Below are positions 18,048-26,692 of a stretch of 64,000 bases of DNA, one piece after another. The translations under genes and the position numbers were made by a program. This stretch comes from an uncultured Flavobacteriaceae bacterium. Its GTDB lineage: Bacteria; Bacteroidota; Bacteroidia; Flavobacteriales; Flavobacteriaceae. The stretch is taken from positions 310,001 through 374,000 of the forward strand of contig CANLVG010000003.1 of the NCBI GenBank assembly GCA_947494565.1. Direction: 5' to 3'. The notes below the pieces were generated by a model. That model was not told where the DNA came from. It saw only the letters and a program-made list of their open reading frames with translations, and did not search any database. Each line of letters starts with the position of its first letter. The first letter of the stretch is position 1.

Positions 18048-18998
18048 ATGAAAATCCTTAAGAATTTATTGATGGCCATCGGCGTCATTGTCGTCGTGAG
18101 TACCTTAATTTTTGCGGTGCAAAGTAAGAATGAGTTAATTCACTTAAAGGAGGAAATCGCCGAAAAAAATGTCGCTGATGGATACCAAATATCCGCTATA
18201 GATATTCCAGAGGATTTGAACTTCGCGGGCGAGAAAGTGCCTCAAGAAGATCCCGAGATTCTCGAACGTGTCGATCGTGAGTTTTTGGTGAATACGTATT
18301 GGCAGTCCAATGCCGTCTTATTGATGAAGCGAGCACACAAGTACTTTCCTATCATTGAACCGATTTTAGCCAAAAATGGCGTGCCCGATGATTTCAAGTA
18401 TTTGGCAGTCGCTGAAAGTGGATTGCAAAATGTAGTTTCCCATGCGAAAGCTACTGGTTTTTGGCAGATTATGAAGGCTACCGGAAAACAGTACGGGTTA
18501 GAAATAAACCAGAACGTCGACGAACGTTATCATTTGGAAAAATCGACCGAGGTGGCGTGCAGGTACTTGAAGAAATACAAGGAAAAATACGGTTCATGGA
18601 CCTTGGCTGCAGCAGCATATAACACGGGAACGGGATCGGTAGATAAGTATTTGAGAACTCAAAAGGTGCACGACTATTACGATTTGCTATTGGGCCAGGA
18701 AACCGGCCGCTATGTATTTCGGATTATGGCAATCAAGGAGATTTTATCCGATCCCCAAAAATATGGTTTTGAGCTGGAGGATGAGGATAAGTACCAAGCA
18801 GTGCCTACCTTTACTATTGAAGTGGATACGCCGGTCACGAACTTCGCTGATTTTGCAAAACAGTATGAAATCAACTATAAGATTTTAAAACGTCACAATC
18901 CATGGTTGCGCGAACCACATCTGAACAATCAATCTGGAAAGAAATATACGATCGAGATTCCCAATAAGGGGTATTACAGGGAAACCACTGCGCCCTAA
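18048..18998 (+). CDS. Membrane-anchored lytic transglycosylase (SLT domain)
   Basis: This peptidoglycan lytic transglycosylase is anchored by an N-terminal helix (about 6-25) and faces the periplasm. The SLT domain spans about 95-215: the catalytic glutamate is E123 in AVAESGLQN, followed by ATGFWQIM and LAAAAYNTGTGSV, all diagnostic of MltD/Slt. The C-terminal 60 residues (around DFAKQYEINYKILKRHNPWL) look like a LysM module, which would bind glycan strands, as in MltD. At 316 residues it is shorter than MltD, with only one such module. Confidence 0.88.
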   Translation: MKILKNLLMAIGVIVVVSTLIFAVQSKNELIHLKEEIAEKNVADGYQISAIDIPEDLNFAGEKVPQEDPEILERVDREFLVNTYWQSNAVLLMKRAHKYFPIIEPILAKNGVPDDFKYLAVAESGLQNVVSHAKATGFWQIMKATGKQYGLEINQNVDERYHLEKSTEVACRYLKKYKEKYGSWTLAAAAYNTGTGSVDKYLRTQKVHDYYDLLLGQETGRYVFRIMAIKEILSDPQKYGFELEDEDKYQAVPTFTIEVDTPVTNFADFAKQYEINYKILKRHNPWLREPHLNNQSGKKYTIEIPNKGYYRETTAP

Positions 18999-19022
18999 TC
19001 GAATTTTAAAAGTAGAGTCATA

Positions 19023-19064
19023 AAAAACCCCGTATTCCGCTGTTAAGAAGAATACGGGGTTTTT
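19023..19064. terminator. Bidirectional intrinsic terminator
   Basis: AAAAACCCCGTATTC (19023-19037) and GAATACGGGGTTTTT (19050-19064) form a 15-bp perfect stem with a 12-base loop. It lies between the convergent transglycosylase gene and the TPR gene (stop at 19093). Confidence 0.92.
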
Positions 19065-19092
19065 CATGCCGTATAGAAATGATTCCAACTGG

Positions 19093-19608
19093 TTAAATTC
19101 GCTTCATCTGCTGTTGCATCATTCGAATCTGCTCTGTAAGCATATTGTTTTTATCCAATTTTTTGGCTTCGGACAGCAGCATGGTCGCTTCTCTTTTTCG
19201 CCGTTTTTGCATGGCGATACCAGCCAAACTAAGTTTTGCCATAGCGACATCGTAATCCATGGTCAAGCCTAACTTTAAGGCTTTTTTAAAGAATTTCTCG
19301 GCTTGTGTCAAATTTGTTTGGGAATGAATGATACCATGTAAGTAGTTGTAATACCCTTGCTGTTTCGTGGTTAGCGCCGCTTCGGGGTTGCTTATTTTAT
19401 CAAGCCATTTTTGCGTGCCCTGTAGATCTTGCTTTCGCATTCTAAGGAACGCGAGTAAGATCATTTCGTTTCTAAAATATAGGAAAATGAATATTAAGGA
19501 GAGCAAGATCAAGAAAATTCCGTTTCCGATATTTCCTTCGTAAAATTGATATCCTGCATAGGCGATAATGAGTCCCGCTATGATGAGTTTGAAAACTTTA
19601 TTGAACAT
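19093..19608 (-). CDS. Membrane protein with TPR-like helices
   Basis: The product is a 171-residue protein with two closely spaced N-terminal membrane helices (about 5-22 and 28-48). A cytoplasmic helical part follows with TPR-like pairs (YYNYLHGIIHSQTNLTQAEK, then FFKKALKLG...AMAKLSLAGIA). The end is charged and helical. No enzymatic motif is visible. It lies 6 bases after the DUF6263-like gene, so the two form a two-gene unit. A scaffolding role at the inner membrane is the most that can be said. Confidence 0.7.
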   Translation of the reverse strand: MFNKVFKLIIAGLIIAYAGYQFYEGNIGNGIFLILLSLIFIFLYFRNEMILLAFLRMRKQDLQGTQKWLDKISNPEAALTTKQQGYYNYLHGIIHSQTNLTQAEKFFKKALKLGLTMDYDVAMAKLSLAGIAMQKRRKREATMLLSEAKKLDKNNMLTEQIRMMQQQMKRI

Positions 19609-19614
19609 ATGTCT

Positions 19615-20499
19615 TTATTCTTCTATTAGTTTGTATGTGATGGTTGATGTAATTGTGGTCGGTATTTCTTGATCACCCAATTGCGCCATAGTGGAAACCC
19701 CTTTTGCCTCGCTCTCGACGGTCATAAACTCGATAAAGCCTGTATTGCGATCGGCCGTTATTTCAGTGGTCTGTGACCCCATTAAGTTCATTGTGGTCGC
19801 CTGTTCGTTAATGTCCATCGTTACATCAGCGTTTCCTGAAATGGTCACGGTTTTATCTTCAAGTGCCTCCAAAGTCCAAGTATTTTGGGCATTCAGCTTA
19901 CCGGTGTATTCATTCTGCCATGTATCGCCGACGGCTACCTGATGATCACTATATATGAAAGTCATCTGCTTATAACTACTGGAAAGCGCTTCCGAGCCAA
20001 ATTCTTTCTCCAATGATTTTTTCATTAGGTTCTTTGAAAACTCATCTTCAAGTCCTGAAGAATTTGCCATTTGGGCCACTAAGCTATCTCCCCCGACGAC
20101 CTCTAAAATATTACCTGTTTTTGCGAGCATCATTTCCACCGGCTGGTCCAAGAGGCTATTGAACATTTTTGATTGGATATCCTCCTCGGAAACCTCCTTG
20201 GCGCGAACGTTCATTAGTTCCCCCTGAATACTGGAGTCCATCAGCAGATTCAAATCCTTGAACTGAAAGGCAATGGTATAGGCATCATTGGATTCGCCGA
20301 TGACGGTAAATTCTAGAATACCATCAAGAGTATTGGTCAGTACGTGTGACGCTCCATCCAGTTCTTGCGTAATGAGTTGCTTGGCATTTTGCTTTACCTT
20401 GAAGACATCCCCTTTTTTAAGTTGATACCCAAGAACGGTTTGCCCATTTAGGGTTAAGCTGAAAAAAAAGATATAGAGTACCGCTAGTGTGTATTTCAT
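19615..20499 (-). CDS. Exported DUF6263-like protein
   Basis: The product is a 294-residue exported protein with a signal peptide (1-19, ending in LNGQ). The mature part is beta-rich and begins GYQLKKGDVFKVKQNAKQLI, the pattern of the DUF6263 family of Bacteroidota, whose function is unknown. A later segment (VGDTWQNEYTG) is typical of the family. It has no lipobox, so it is probably periplasmic. It is first in a two-gene unit with the TPR membrane protein and divergent from rpmH. Confidence 0.72.
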   Translation of the reverse strand: MKYTLAVLYIFFFSLTLNGQTVLGYQLKKGDVFKVKQNAKQLITQELDGASHVLTNTLDGILEFTVIGESNDAYTIAFQFKDLNLLMDSSIQGELMNVRAKEVSEEDIQSKMFNSLLDQPVEMMLAKTGNILEVVGGDSLVAQMANSSGLEDEFSKNLMKKSLEKEFGSEALSSSYKQMTFIYSDHQVAVGDTWQNEYTGKLNAQNTWTLEALEDKTVTISGNADVTMDINEQATTMNLMGSQTTEITADRNTGFIEFMTVESEAKGVSTMAQLGDQEIPTTITSTITYKLIEE

Positions 20500-20594
20500 A
20501 GAGCGATTTTAGACCTGAAAACGAATTCTGGCAAAAATACTAAAATCAAAACGTAGGGTAGCAGACGAGGCTGAAAAATATTTTCTCATTTGCA

Positions 20595-20625
20595 TTTGGC
20601 AAAGAAAAAACTCTTCGTATATTTG
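20595..20625 (+). promoter_or_regulatory. Promoter of rpmH
   Basis: TTTG (20595-20598), 19 bases and TATATTTG (20618-20625) are an exact match to the Bacteroidota -33/-7 promoter. A small inverted repeat, TTTGC (20589-20593) and GCAAA (20599-20603), overlaps the -33 box. The leader to the ATG at 20690 is about 58 bases. Confidence 0.8.
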
Positions 20626-20689
20626 CGCCCAGTTTTAGGCAAGCAATTTGGACTTGACCTTCACACAAGTTTTTAATACGTATTAAACG

Positions 20690-20851
20690 ATGAGCAAAAG
20701 AACATTTCAACCTTCGAAGAGGAAAAGAAAAAATAAACACGGTTTTAGAGAGCGTATGGCTTCTGTAAACGGTAGAAAAGTTCTTGCCAGAAGAAGAGCT
20801 AAGGGTAGAAAAAAATTAACTGTATCATCCGAGCCGAGACACAAAAAATAA
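20690..20851 (+). CDS. rpmH: 50S ribosomal protein L34
   Basis: This is a 53-residue basic ribosomal protein, [20 protein letters not shown] at the start and ending SEPRHKK. It carries the L34 signature KRTFQPS...HGFRERM...[16 protein letters not shown]. It has its own promoter (20595-20625) and terminator (20878-20912). It is next to carB rather than to rnpA/dnaA, so this is not the usual origin-proximal rpmH context. Confidence 0.97.
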   Translation: MSKRTFQPSKRKRKNKHGFRERMASVNGRKVLARRRAKGRKKLTVSSEPRHKK

Positions 20852-20877
20852 ATGATTCCGTATTTTTAAAAATATTG

Positions 20878-20912
20878 AAGGTGTTACTTTTTTAAAGTAG
20901 CACCTTTTTTTT
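20878..20912 (+). terminator. Intrinsic terminator after rpmH
   Basis: AAGGTGTTACTTT (20878-20890) pairs with AAAGTAGCACCTT (20894-20906) with one G-T pair, followed by a T-run. It precedes the carB ATG by 56 bases. Confidence 0.88.
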
Positions 20913-20967
20913 ATGCCTTATTTACACTCTAAGTATCTAATTTTTAATTGCAAAGCACCTATAGAAC

Positions 20968-23820
20968 ATGCCGAAAAGAAAAAATTTAAAATCCGTTTTG
21001 ATTATTGGTTCGGGCCCGATTATTATTGGCCAAGCCTGCGAGTTTGATTACGCCGGTTCGCAATCACTGCGCTCCCTGCGTGAAGATGGTATTGAGACCA
21101 TATTGATCAATAGCAACCCAGCGACCATAATGACCGACCCTTCGATGGCCGATTTCGTGTATTTAAAACCGTTGACGACCAAATCGATTATCGAAATTCT
21201 GAAAATACATCCTCATATTGATGCTGTATTACCTACGATGGGAGGGCAAACTGCCCTAAACTTATGTATCGAGGCAGATGAGAAGGGTATTTGGGATGAT
21301 TTCGATGTAGCCATGATCGGCGTCGATATCGATGCCATAAATATTACGGAAGATCGCGAGAAATTCCGAGAACTAATGGGCAAAATAGGAGTTGGCATGG
21401 CTCCTCAGGCCACAGCGACCTCTTTCTTAAAAGGAAAGGAAATCGCTCAAGAATTTGGTTTTCCATTAGTGATACGAGCTTCGTATACGCTTGGTGGAGC
21501 CGGAGCTTCCATAGTCTATAGACCTGAAGACTTCGACGAACTGCTCAGTAGAGGGCTAGAGATCTCACCGATTCATGAGGTGATGATCGATAAAGCCATG
21601 ATGGGATGGAAAGAATTTGAGTTGGAGCTTCTTCGCGATAAGAACGACAATGTGGTCATCATTTGTGCGATTGAAAATATGGATCCCATGGGCATTCACA
21701 CAGGTGATTCCATTACCGTGGCACCGGCCATGACCCTTTCGGATAAAACCTATCAAAAAATGCGTGATATGGCTATTCATATGATGCGCAGTATCGGCGA
21801 TTTTGAAGGCGGATGTAATGTGCAGTTCGCAGTGAGTCCGGATGAAGCGGAAGAAATCATAGCGATTGAAATCAACCCAAGGGTTTCGCGTTCCTCGGCC
21901 TTGGCGTCTAAAGCAACAGGATATCCCATTGCAAAAGTCGCTACAAAACTCGCCATTGGCTATACGCTAGATGAATTGGAAAATCAGATCACAAAATCGA
22001 CATCTGCACTTTTCGAACCTACCTTGGACTACGTTATCGTTAAAATACCGCGATGGAACTTCGATAAATTTGAAGGGTCTGACCGTACCTTGGGTCTACA
22101 AATGAAAGCAGTAGGTGAAGTAATGGGTATCGGCCGATCATTTCAGGAGGCTTTACACAAGGCCACTCAGTCCCTAGAAATCAAAAGAAACGGTTTAGGC
22201 GCCGATGGAAAGGGTTATAAGGATTATGACCAAATCATCAGCAAGTTGACAATTCCGAGCTGGGACAGGGTATTTGTGATTTATGATGCCATACAGATGG
22301 GCATTCCCTTAAGTCGAATACACGATATCACCAGAATAGACATGTGGTTCTTGAAGCAGTATGAAGAACTCTACCAACTGGAAAAGGAAATCTCGAAATA
22401 TACCATCGCTACGCTTTCAAAGGAATTGTTGCTTGAAGCAAAGCAAAAAGGTTTTGCAGATCGCCAGATCGCGCATATGCTGGATTGTTATGAGAGTGAA
22501 GTATACAATAAGCGTACGGAGTTGAGTATCAATCGGGTGTATAAACTGGTCGATACCTGTGCCGCGGAGTTTAAAGCGATGACCCCCTATTACTACTCCA
22601 CTTTCGAGGCAGAAGTCGAAACGGCCCAAGGCGAACGGTATGTCGCCAACGATAGTGTTGTGACCGATAGAAAGAAAATAGTTGTATTGGGTTCAGGACC
22701 GAACCGAATCGGGCAGGGGATAGAGTTTGATTATTGCTGTGTTCATGGAGTTCTGGCCGCATCAGAGGCCGGTTATGAAACGATTATGATCAACTGTAAT
22801 CCCGAAACGGTTTCCACCGACTTCGATACTGCCGATAAGCTTTATTTTGAACCTGTATTTTGGGAACATATTTACGACATTATCCGTCACGAAAAACCAG
22901 AAGGGGTTATTGTACAGTTGGGGGGGCAAACCGCGCTGAAACTTGCTGAAAAGTTATCGAAATATGGCATCAAGATTATTGGAACAAGTTTCGAATCGTT
23001 GGATTTGGCAGAAGATCGTGGAAGCTTCTCCAAATTATTGAAAGAAAATGATATTCCTTATCCAAGATTCGGAGTGGCCGAAACTGCAGATGAGGCCTTA
23101 CAATTGTCCGATGAGTTAGGATTTCCGTTATTGGTAAGACCTTCTTACGTATTGGGCGGACAAGGAATGAAGATTGTGATTAACAAAGAGGATCTTGAAG
23201 CCCATGTCGTTGATTTATTGCGAAAGATTCCTAATAACAAACTGTTGCTCGACCATTACCTCGATGGGGCCATAGAGGCCGAAGCAGATGCTATCTGTGA
23301 CGGCGAGGATGTATACATCATAGGAATCATGGAACATATTGAGCCTTGCGGTATCCACTCTGGGGATTCCAATGCAACGCTACCCCCTTTCAACCTGGGC
23401 GAGTTTGTGATGCAGCAGATAAAGGACCATACCAAGAAAATAGCGTTGGCTTTGAATACGGTAGGACTTATCAATATTCAATTTGCCATCAAAGATGATA
23501 AGGTATATATCATTGAGGCGAACCCAAGGGCATCGCGTACGGTACCCTTTATTGCCAAAGCCTACAAGGAGCCGTATGTCAATTATGCGACCAAGGTAAT
23601 GTTAGGTCACAATAAAGTCAAGGACTTCGATTTCAAACCAGAGCTTGAAGGTTTTGCCATAAAGCAACCTGTTTTCTCATTCAATAAATTCCCGAATGTG
23701 AATAAGAACCTGGGACCTGAGATGAAGAGTACCGGAGAGAGCATTTTGTTTATTGACAGCCTCAAAGATGATCAGTTTTATGATCTTTACGGAAGGAGAA
23801 AGATGTACCTGTCAAAATAA
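20968..23820 (+). CDS. carB: Carbamoyl-phosphate synthase large subunit, lacking MGS domain
   Basis: This ATP-dependent subunit makes carbamoyl phosphate for arginine and pyrimidines, working with CarA (not in this window). Two homologous ATP-grasp halves are visible, each starting with a GSGP-type loop (IIGSGPIIIGQACEFDYAG at 12-30 and VLGSGPNRIGQGIEFDY near 575). Each contains GGQTAL. The 950 residues end at RRKMYLSK just after the second ATP-grasp half, about 120 residues short of the E. coli enzyme. The C-terminal MGS-like allosteric domain (UMP/ornithine/IMP site) is absent. A terminator follows 30 bases later, so this is not a frameshift. I recall the same length in other flavobacteria. 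Confidence 0.95.
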   Translation: MPKRKNLKSVLIIGSGPIIIGQACEFDYAGSQSLRSLREDGIETILINSNPATIMTDPSMADFVYLKPLTTKSIIEILKIHPHIDAVLPTMGGQTALNLCIEADEKGIWDDFDVAMIGVDIDAINITEDREKFRELMGKIGVGMAPQATATSFLKGKEIAQEFGFPLVIRASYTLGGAGASIVYRPEDFDELLSRGLEISPIHEVMIDKAMMGWKEFELELLRDKNDNVVIICAIENMDPMGIHTGDSITVAPAMTLSDKTYQKMRDMAIHMMRSIGDFEGGCNVQFAVSPDEAEEIIAIEINPRVSRSSALASKATGYPIAKVATKLAIGYTLDELENQITKSTSALFEPTLDYVIVKIPRWNFDKFEGSDRTLGLQMKAVGEVMGIGRSFQEALHKATQSLEIKRNGLGADGKGYKDYDQIISKLTIPSWDRVFVIYDAIQMGIPLSRIHDITRIDMWFLKQYEELYQLEKEISKYTIATLSKELLLEAKQKGFADRQIAHMLDCYESEVYNKRTELSINRVYKLVDTCAAEFKAMTPYYYSTFEAEVETAQGERYVANDSVVTDRKKIVVLGSGPNRIGQGIEFDYCCVHGVLAASEAGYETIMINCNPETVSTDFDTADKLYFEPVFWEHIYDIIRHEKPEGVIVQLGGQTALKLAEKLSKYGIKIIGTSFESLDLAEDRGSFSKLLKENDIPYPRFGVAETADEALQLSDELGFPLLVRPSYVLGGQGMKIVINKEDLEAHVVDLLRKIPNNKLLLDHYLDGAIEAEADAICDGEDVYIIGIMEHIEPCGIHSGDSNATLPPFNLGEFVMQQIKDHTKKIALALNTVGLINIQFAIKDDKVYIIEANPRASRTVPFIAKAYKEPYVNYATKVMLGHNKVKDFDFKPELEGFAIKQPVFSFNKFPNVNKNLGPEMKSTGESILFIDSLKDDQFYDLYGRRKMYLSK

Positions 23821-23850
23821 AAGATTACAAAAGAACACTACGTACAATGT

Positions 23851-23884
23851 AAAAACCCCATTCAGCCTAACGAATGGGGTTTTT
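23851..23884. terminator. Bidirectional intrinsic terminator between carB and icd
   Basis: AAAAACCCCATTC (23851-23863) and GAATGGGGTTTTT (23872-23884) form a perfect 13-bp stem with an 8-base loop. It serves both convergent genes. Confidence 0.92.
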
Positions 23885-23910
23885 CTAACAAACAAACACT
23901 TCAACTTAAT

Positions 23911-25425
23911 TTATTCACCTTGCCCTAGGGAAAAACTTCTTTTTCCATCGAATTCATATAGGTTTTCGGTCTTGATTACTTGAAAACCTTTTTGATGTAA
24001 TTTTGATAATAGGGCGACTACCTGCTCGAACTCAACGTTCTCATAGGTAGGAATAGCTCTTTTTATATTGGCATCCACAGCAACAAAACGGCATCTCCAA
24101 TGATCCGTGCAATAGGTTTCTTCCAACCCGTTAGGAAAGACCTTGACACCTCGATTGGTGATCATCTTGAGTTTTAGGTTATGCGCCTTGATCTTTGATA
24201 GTTCAGTTCCGATCCATTGTGGGTCTTTGTCCTGCCAATCGATAAACACGTCAACTCCGACCAGTTCTTTTTTACTTGCCTTTCTTTGATATTCTGGAAT
24301 CGTAATGGTTCCTGAACCTTTACTCATGTTGCTCCCAGAAAGATTTATAGGATTCTTTCCTAAACGAGCGATGATTTCGTTGGCAAATTCGTCCGTGTTG
24401 ACCAACTGAGCACTAGTGTTCTCTTGATAGATATCCGCAGTATGGTATCCATCTTCTATAGTAGTAAGCCAGGCATTTTTTATCTTATCGGCCACATCGG
24501 CTTGACCGATATGGGCCAGCATCATTGTGGCCGCGTTCAACAACCCTGATGGGTTGGCTATCTTCTGGCCGGCGATGTCGGGGGCCGAACCGTGTATGGC
24601 CTCAAACATCGCCACATTGGTGCCAATGTTCGCTGAACCTGCCATACCTACGGAGCCGCCGATCTCAGCAACGATATCGGAAATGATGTCCCCATAGAGA
24701 TTGGAAGTAACGATTACATCATAGTTTTCTGGACTTGCGGCCAATTTTGCCGACCCAATGTCTATGATCTGCGACTCGCTCTTTATTTCGGGATATTCTT
24801 TCGCAATTTCCTTGAAAACCGAATGGAACAAGCCATCGGTCAATTTCATAATATTGTCTTTCACCATACAGGTGACTTTCTTTCTCCCATACGCTTTGGC
24901 ATATTCAAATGCATAGCGTACAATTTTTTCACAGCCAGGTCTTGAAATCAGTTTTAGGCATTGAACCACGTCTTCGGTCTGCTGATGTTCGATTCCGGCG
25001 TAGAGATCCTCTTCATTCTCACGTACCACGACCACATCCATTTTAGGAAAATTGGTCTTTACATACGGGTGGAGTGCCGATACTGGTCTAATGTTGGCAA
25101 ATAGACCCAAAGATTTTCGGAGCGTGACGTTTAAACTCTTATACCCTTTTCCTTGAGGAGTAGTTATGGGCGCTTTCAAAATAATCTTGTTTCTTGAAAT
25201 AACATCCCAAGCGCTTTTTTCGATACCCGCTGAATTGCCTGCGAGGTACACTTGTTCACCTATGGACATGGTTTCCGTCTCGATCTGTGCACCGGCGGCT
25301 TTTAAGACCTTCAGTGTGGCCTTCATTATTTCAGGACCTATTCCATCGCCTTCGGCAATCGCTATTTTGACGATTGCCGAAGTTTTTCTACTTTCTTTTT
25401 CTTTTACTAGCACTTCGTTTCCCAT
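23911..25425 (-). CDS. icd: Isocitrate dehydrogenase, long Thermus-type
   Basis: This TCA-cycle enzyme oxidises isocitrate to 2-oxoglutarate, probably NADP-linked. The decarboxylating dehydrogenase fold occupies about residues 20-355: IAEGDGIGPEI, substrate loop RENEEDLYAG, metal-binding YGDIISDIVAEIGG and cofactor loop EAIHGSAPDIAG. About 150 extra residues follow (from roughly 365), with the motif EETYCTDHWRCRFVA. This C-terminal extension is seen in the Thermus thermophilus enzyme (about 496 residues) but not in E. coli Icd. The second half begins with IPEYQRKASKKELVGVDVF. Single gene with a palindrome upstream. Confidence 0.9.
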   Translation of the reverse strand: MGNEVLVKEKESRKTSAIVKIAIAEGDGIGPEIMKATLKVLKAAGAQIETETMSIGEQVYLAGNSAGIEKSAWDVISRNKIILKAPITTPQGKGYKSLNVTLRKSLGLFANIRPVSALHPYVKTNFPKMDVVVVRENEEDLYAGIEHQQTEDVVQCLKLISRPGCEKIVRYAFEYAKAYGRKKVTCMVKDNIMKLTDGLFHSVFKEIAKEYPEIKSESQIIDIGSAKLAASPENYDVIVTSNLYGDIISDIVAEIGGSVGMAGSANIGTNVAMFEAIHGSAPDIAGQKIANPSGLLNAATMMLAHIGQADVADKIKNAWLTTIEDGYHTADIYQENTSAQLVNTDEFANEIIARLGKNPINLSGSNMSKGSGTITIPEYQRKASKKELVGVDVFIDWQDKDPQWIGTELSKIKAHNLKLKMITNRGVKVFPNGLEETYCTDHWRCRFVAVDANIKRAIPTYENVEFEQVVALLSKLHQKGFQVIKTENLYEFDGKRSFSLGQGE

Positions 25426-25483
25426 TCGTTTGTTTTTGTTGGGGTAAAGGTCTAAAAATTATATCATAAGTGTTTATTTATAT

Positions 25484-25495
25484 TTATCATGATAA
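25484..25495. repeat. 12-bp palindrome upstream of icd
   Basis: TTATCATGATAA is a perfect palindrome 59 bases before the icd start, in a very AT-rich stretch. A similar half (TATCATAAG) lies at 25463-25471. It could be an operator; no regulator is identified. The rest of the 190-base gap to the bestrophin gene shows nothing else. Confidence 0.3.
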
Positions 25496-25615
25496 GCATA
25501 AAAATAACTTATTAATCAAAAGTTGGTCATGCTAGGGGTCGGGAACGGAAATACTCTCTTAAGTGCGCAAAGTGAAGGCGCATGGGGCAGAGTCGAGAAA
25601 AGAGGACGGAAATTC

Positions 25616-26671
25616 TTAGAACTGGGTGTGATGTTTGACAGGGAACTGTTTTGGGATTTCCTCATCGGATTCCCCAAGATTTTGGCGCAAATCAATTTCA
25701 ATTCCACGGGCAATGGTAGAAATGGGCACGTCATTTGCCGTACCCTCAAAAGGATTTTCTCCAGTACGACCAATGCGTTCCATCGTATGGAATATCCAAG
25801 CGACAATTACATAAAAGGGGATGCAAAACCAAACAAAATAGGTTCCGATAACGGGCTGTACTTCTTTTAGTTCATTACCGATTTCAGCAAATTGAGGTAC
25901 TAGGGCCAGTGGTAACAATAGTACAAAAACCCACATGAAAAAATGGTTCAAGGTTGCAAAATGTCTCGGATATGGAAAATTCTTGATGCGTTCGCTTTTG
26001 CCCTGTAATGAAAATAGTTCTTGAAGTAGCGCTTCCAATTCCAAAAAGGAAAACTCCCAAATGAGACCTTTCTCTTTGAGTTGTCTCAAATGGTGCGATT
26101 GTTGGTAGAGTAGTGCCGTCTGTTTGTTGTTTTTACTTAGAGCGTCTTCGATGTCGTCTTCCGAAAGATAGGGAATCAGATCTTCTTCCAACTCCGCATC
26201 AAATTCAGGAGGTTGGATGCCCCATTCCCTATCGGTTCTTTGATGCACTACGGTTTCCCAAGGTTTTGATTCACGCATAGCATGCCTTAAGGCGGTCATC
26301 CAAGCGATATGTCGATAGGTAAGCGTTTTGACCTCTCTTGCGATTTCTTCTTTTGAAAAAGGGGTTTCGGCGTATTCGTTAGTGAGCATATCTTGAATAT
26401 ACATACCAAATGTGCGGGAGGTATTGACGATACCGCCCCAAATTTTACGCGCCTCCCAGATTCTTCCATAAGACGAATTATTCTGAAAACCGATGACAAA
26501 TGCAACGGCTGTACCTATGAGGGCGAGCGGTGTCCAGGGAATCTTGAACCATGACAGATCCAAAAAATAATTAACCGCCACCCAAGCTGTAATGATCACA
26601 ACGAAAAGCAAAGTTTCGAAACGGGTCCAAATCGCCATTTCAAGGGCGGTATAGTTCTTCTTTGTATGCAT
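25616..26671 (-). CDS. Bestrophin-family anion channel
   Basis: This is a predicted inner-membrane chloride/anion channel of the bestrophin (UPF0187) family, 351 residues. Two membrane helices occur near the N-terminus (FETLLFVVIITAWVAVNYFL and PWTPLALIGTAVAFVIGF), followed by the family motif FQNNSSYGRIWEARKIWGG. A second helix pair occurs at about 245-300 (FFMWVFVLLLPLALVPQF and FVWFCIPFYVIVAWIF). A conserved segment, ENPFEGTANDVPI, follows. It lies 21 bases after gnd, so it may be co-transcribed. A physiological role is not established from sequence. Confidence 0.85.
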   Translation of the reverse strand: MHTKKNYTALEMAIWTRFETLLFVVIITAWVAVNYFLDLSWFKIPWTPLALIGTAVAFVIGFQNNSSYGRIWEARKIWGGIVNTSRTFGMYIQDMLTNEYAETPFSKEEIAREVKTLTYRHIAWMTALRHAMRESKPWETVVHQRTDREWGIQPPEFDAELEEDLIPYLSEDDIEDALSKNNKQTALLYQQSHHLRQLKEKGLIWEFSFLELEALLQELFSLQGKSERIKNFPYPRHFATLNHFFMWVFVLLLPLALVPQFAEIGNELKEVQPVIGTYFVWFCIPFYVIVAWIFHTMERIGRTGENPFEGTANDVPISTIARGIEIDLRQNLGESDEEIPKQFPVKHHTQF

Positions 26672-26692
26672 GATGGTTTATTTTCTGATGTA

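Noticed and set aside
20690-20851. Replication-origin region because of rpmH
   Set aside because: No dnaA, rnpA or DnaA-box cluster is seen nearby; rpmH stands next to carB here.
20968-23820. Frameshift as the reason for the short CarB
   Set aside because: No continuation of the missing domain occurs in any frame after 23820; a terminator starts 30 bases later.
25523-25870. Open reading frame of 115 codons on the plus strand
   Set aside because: It overlaps the bestrophin gene on the other strand, has no family features and lacks a signal for export or folding.
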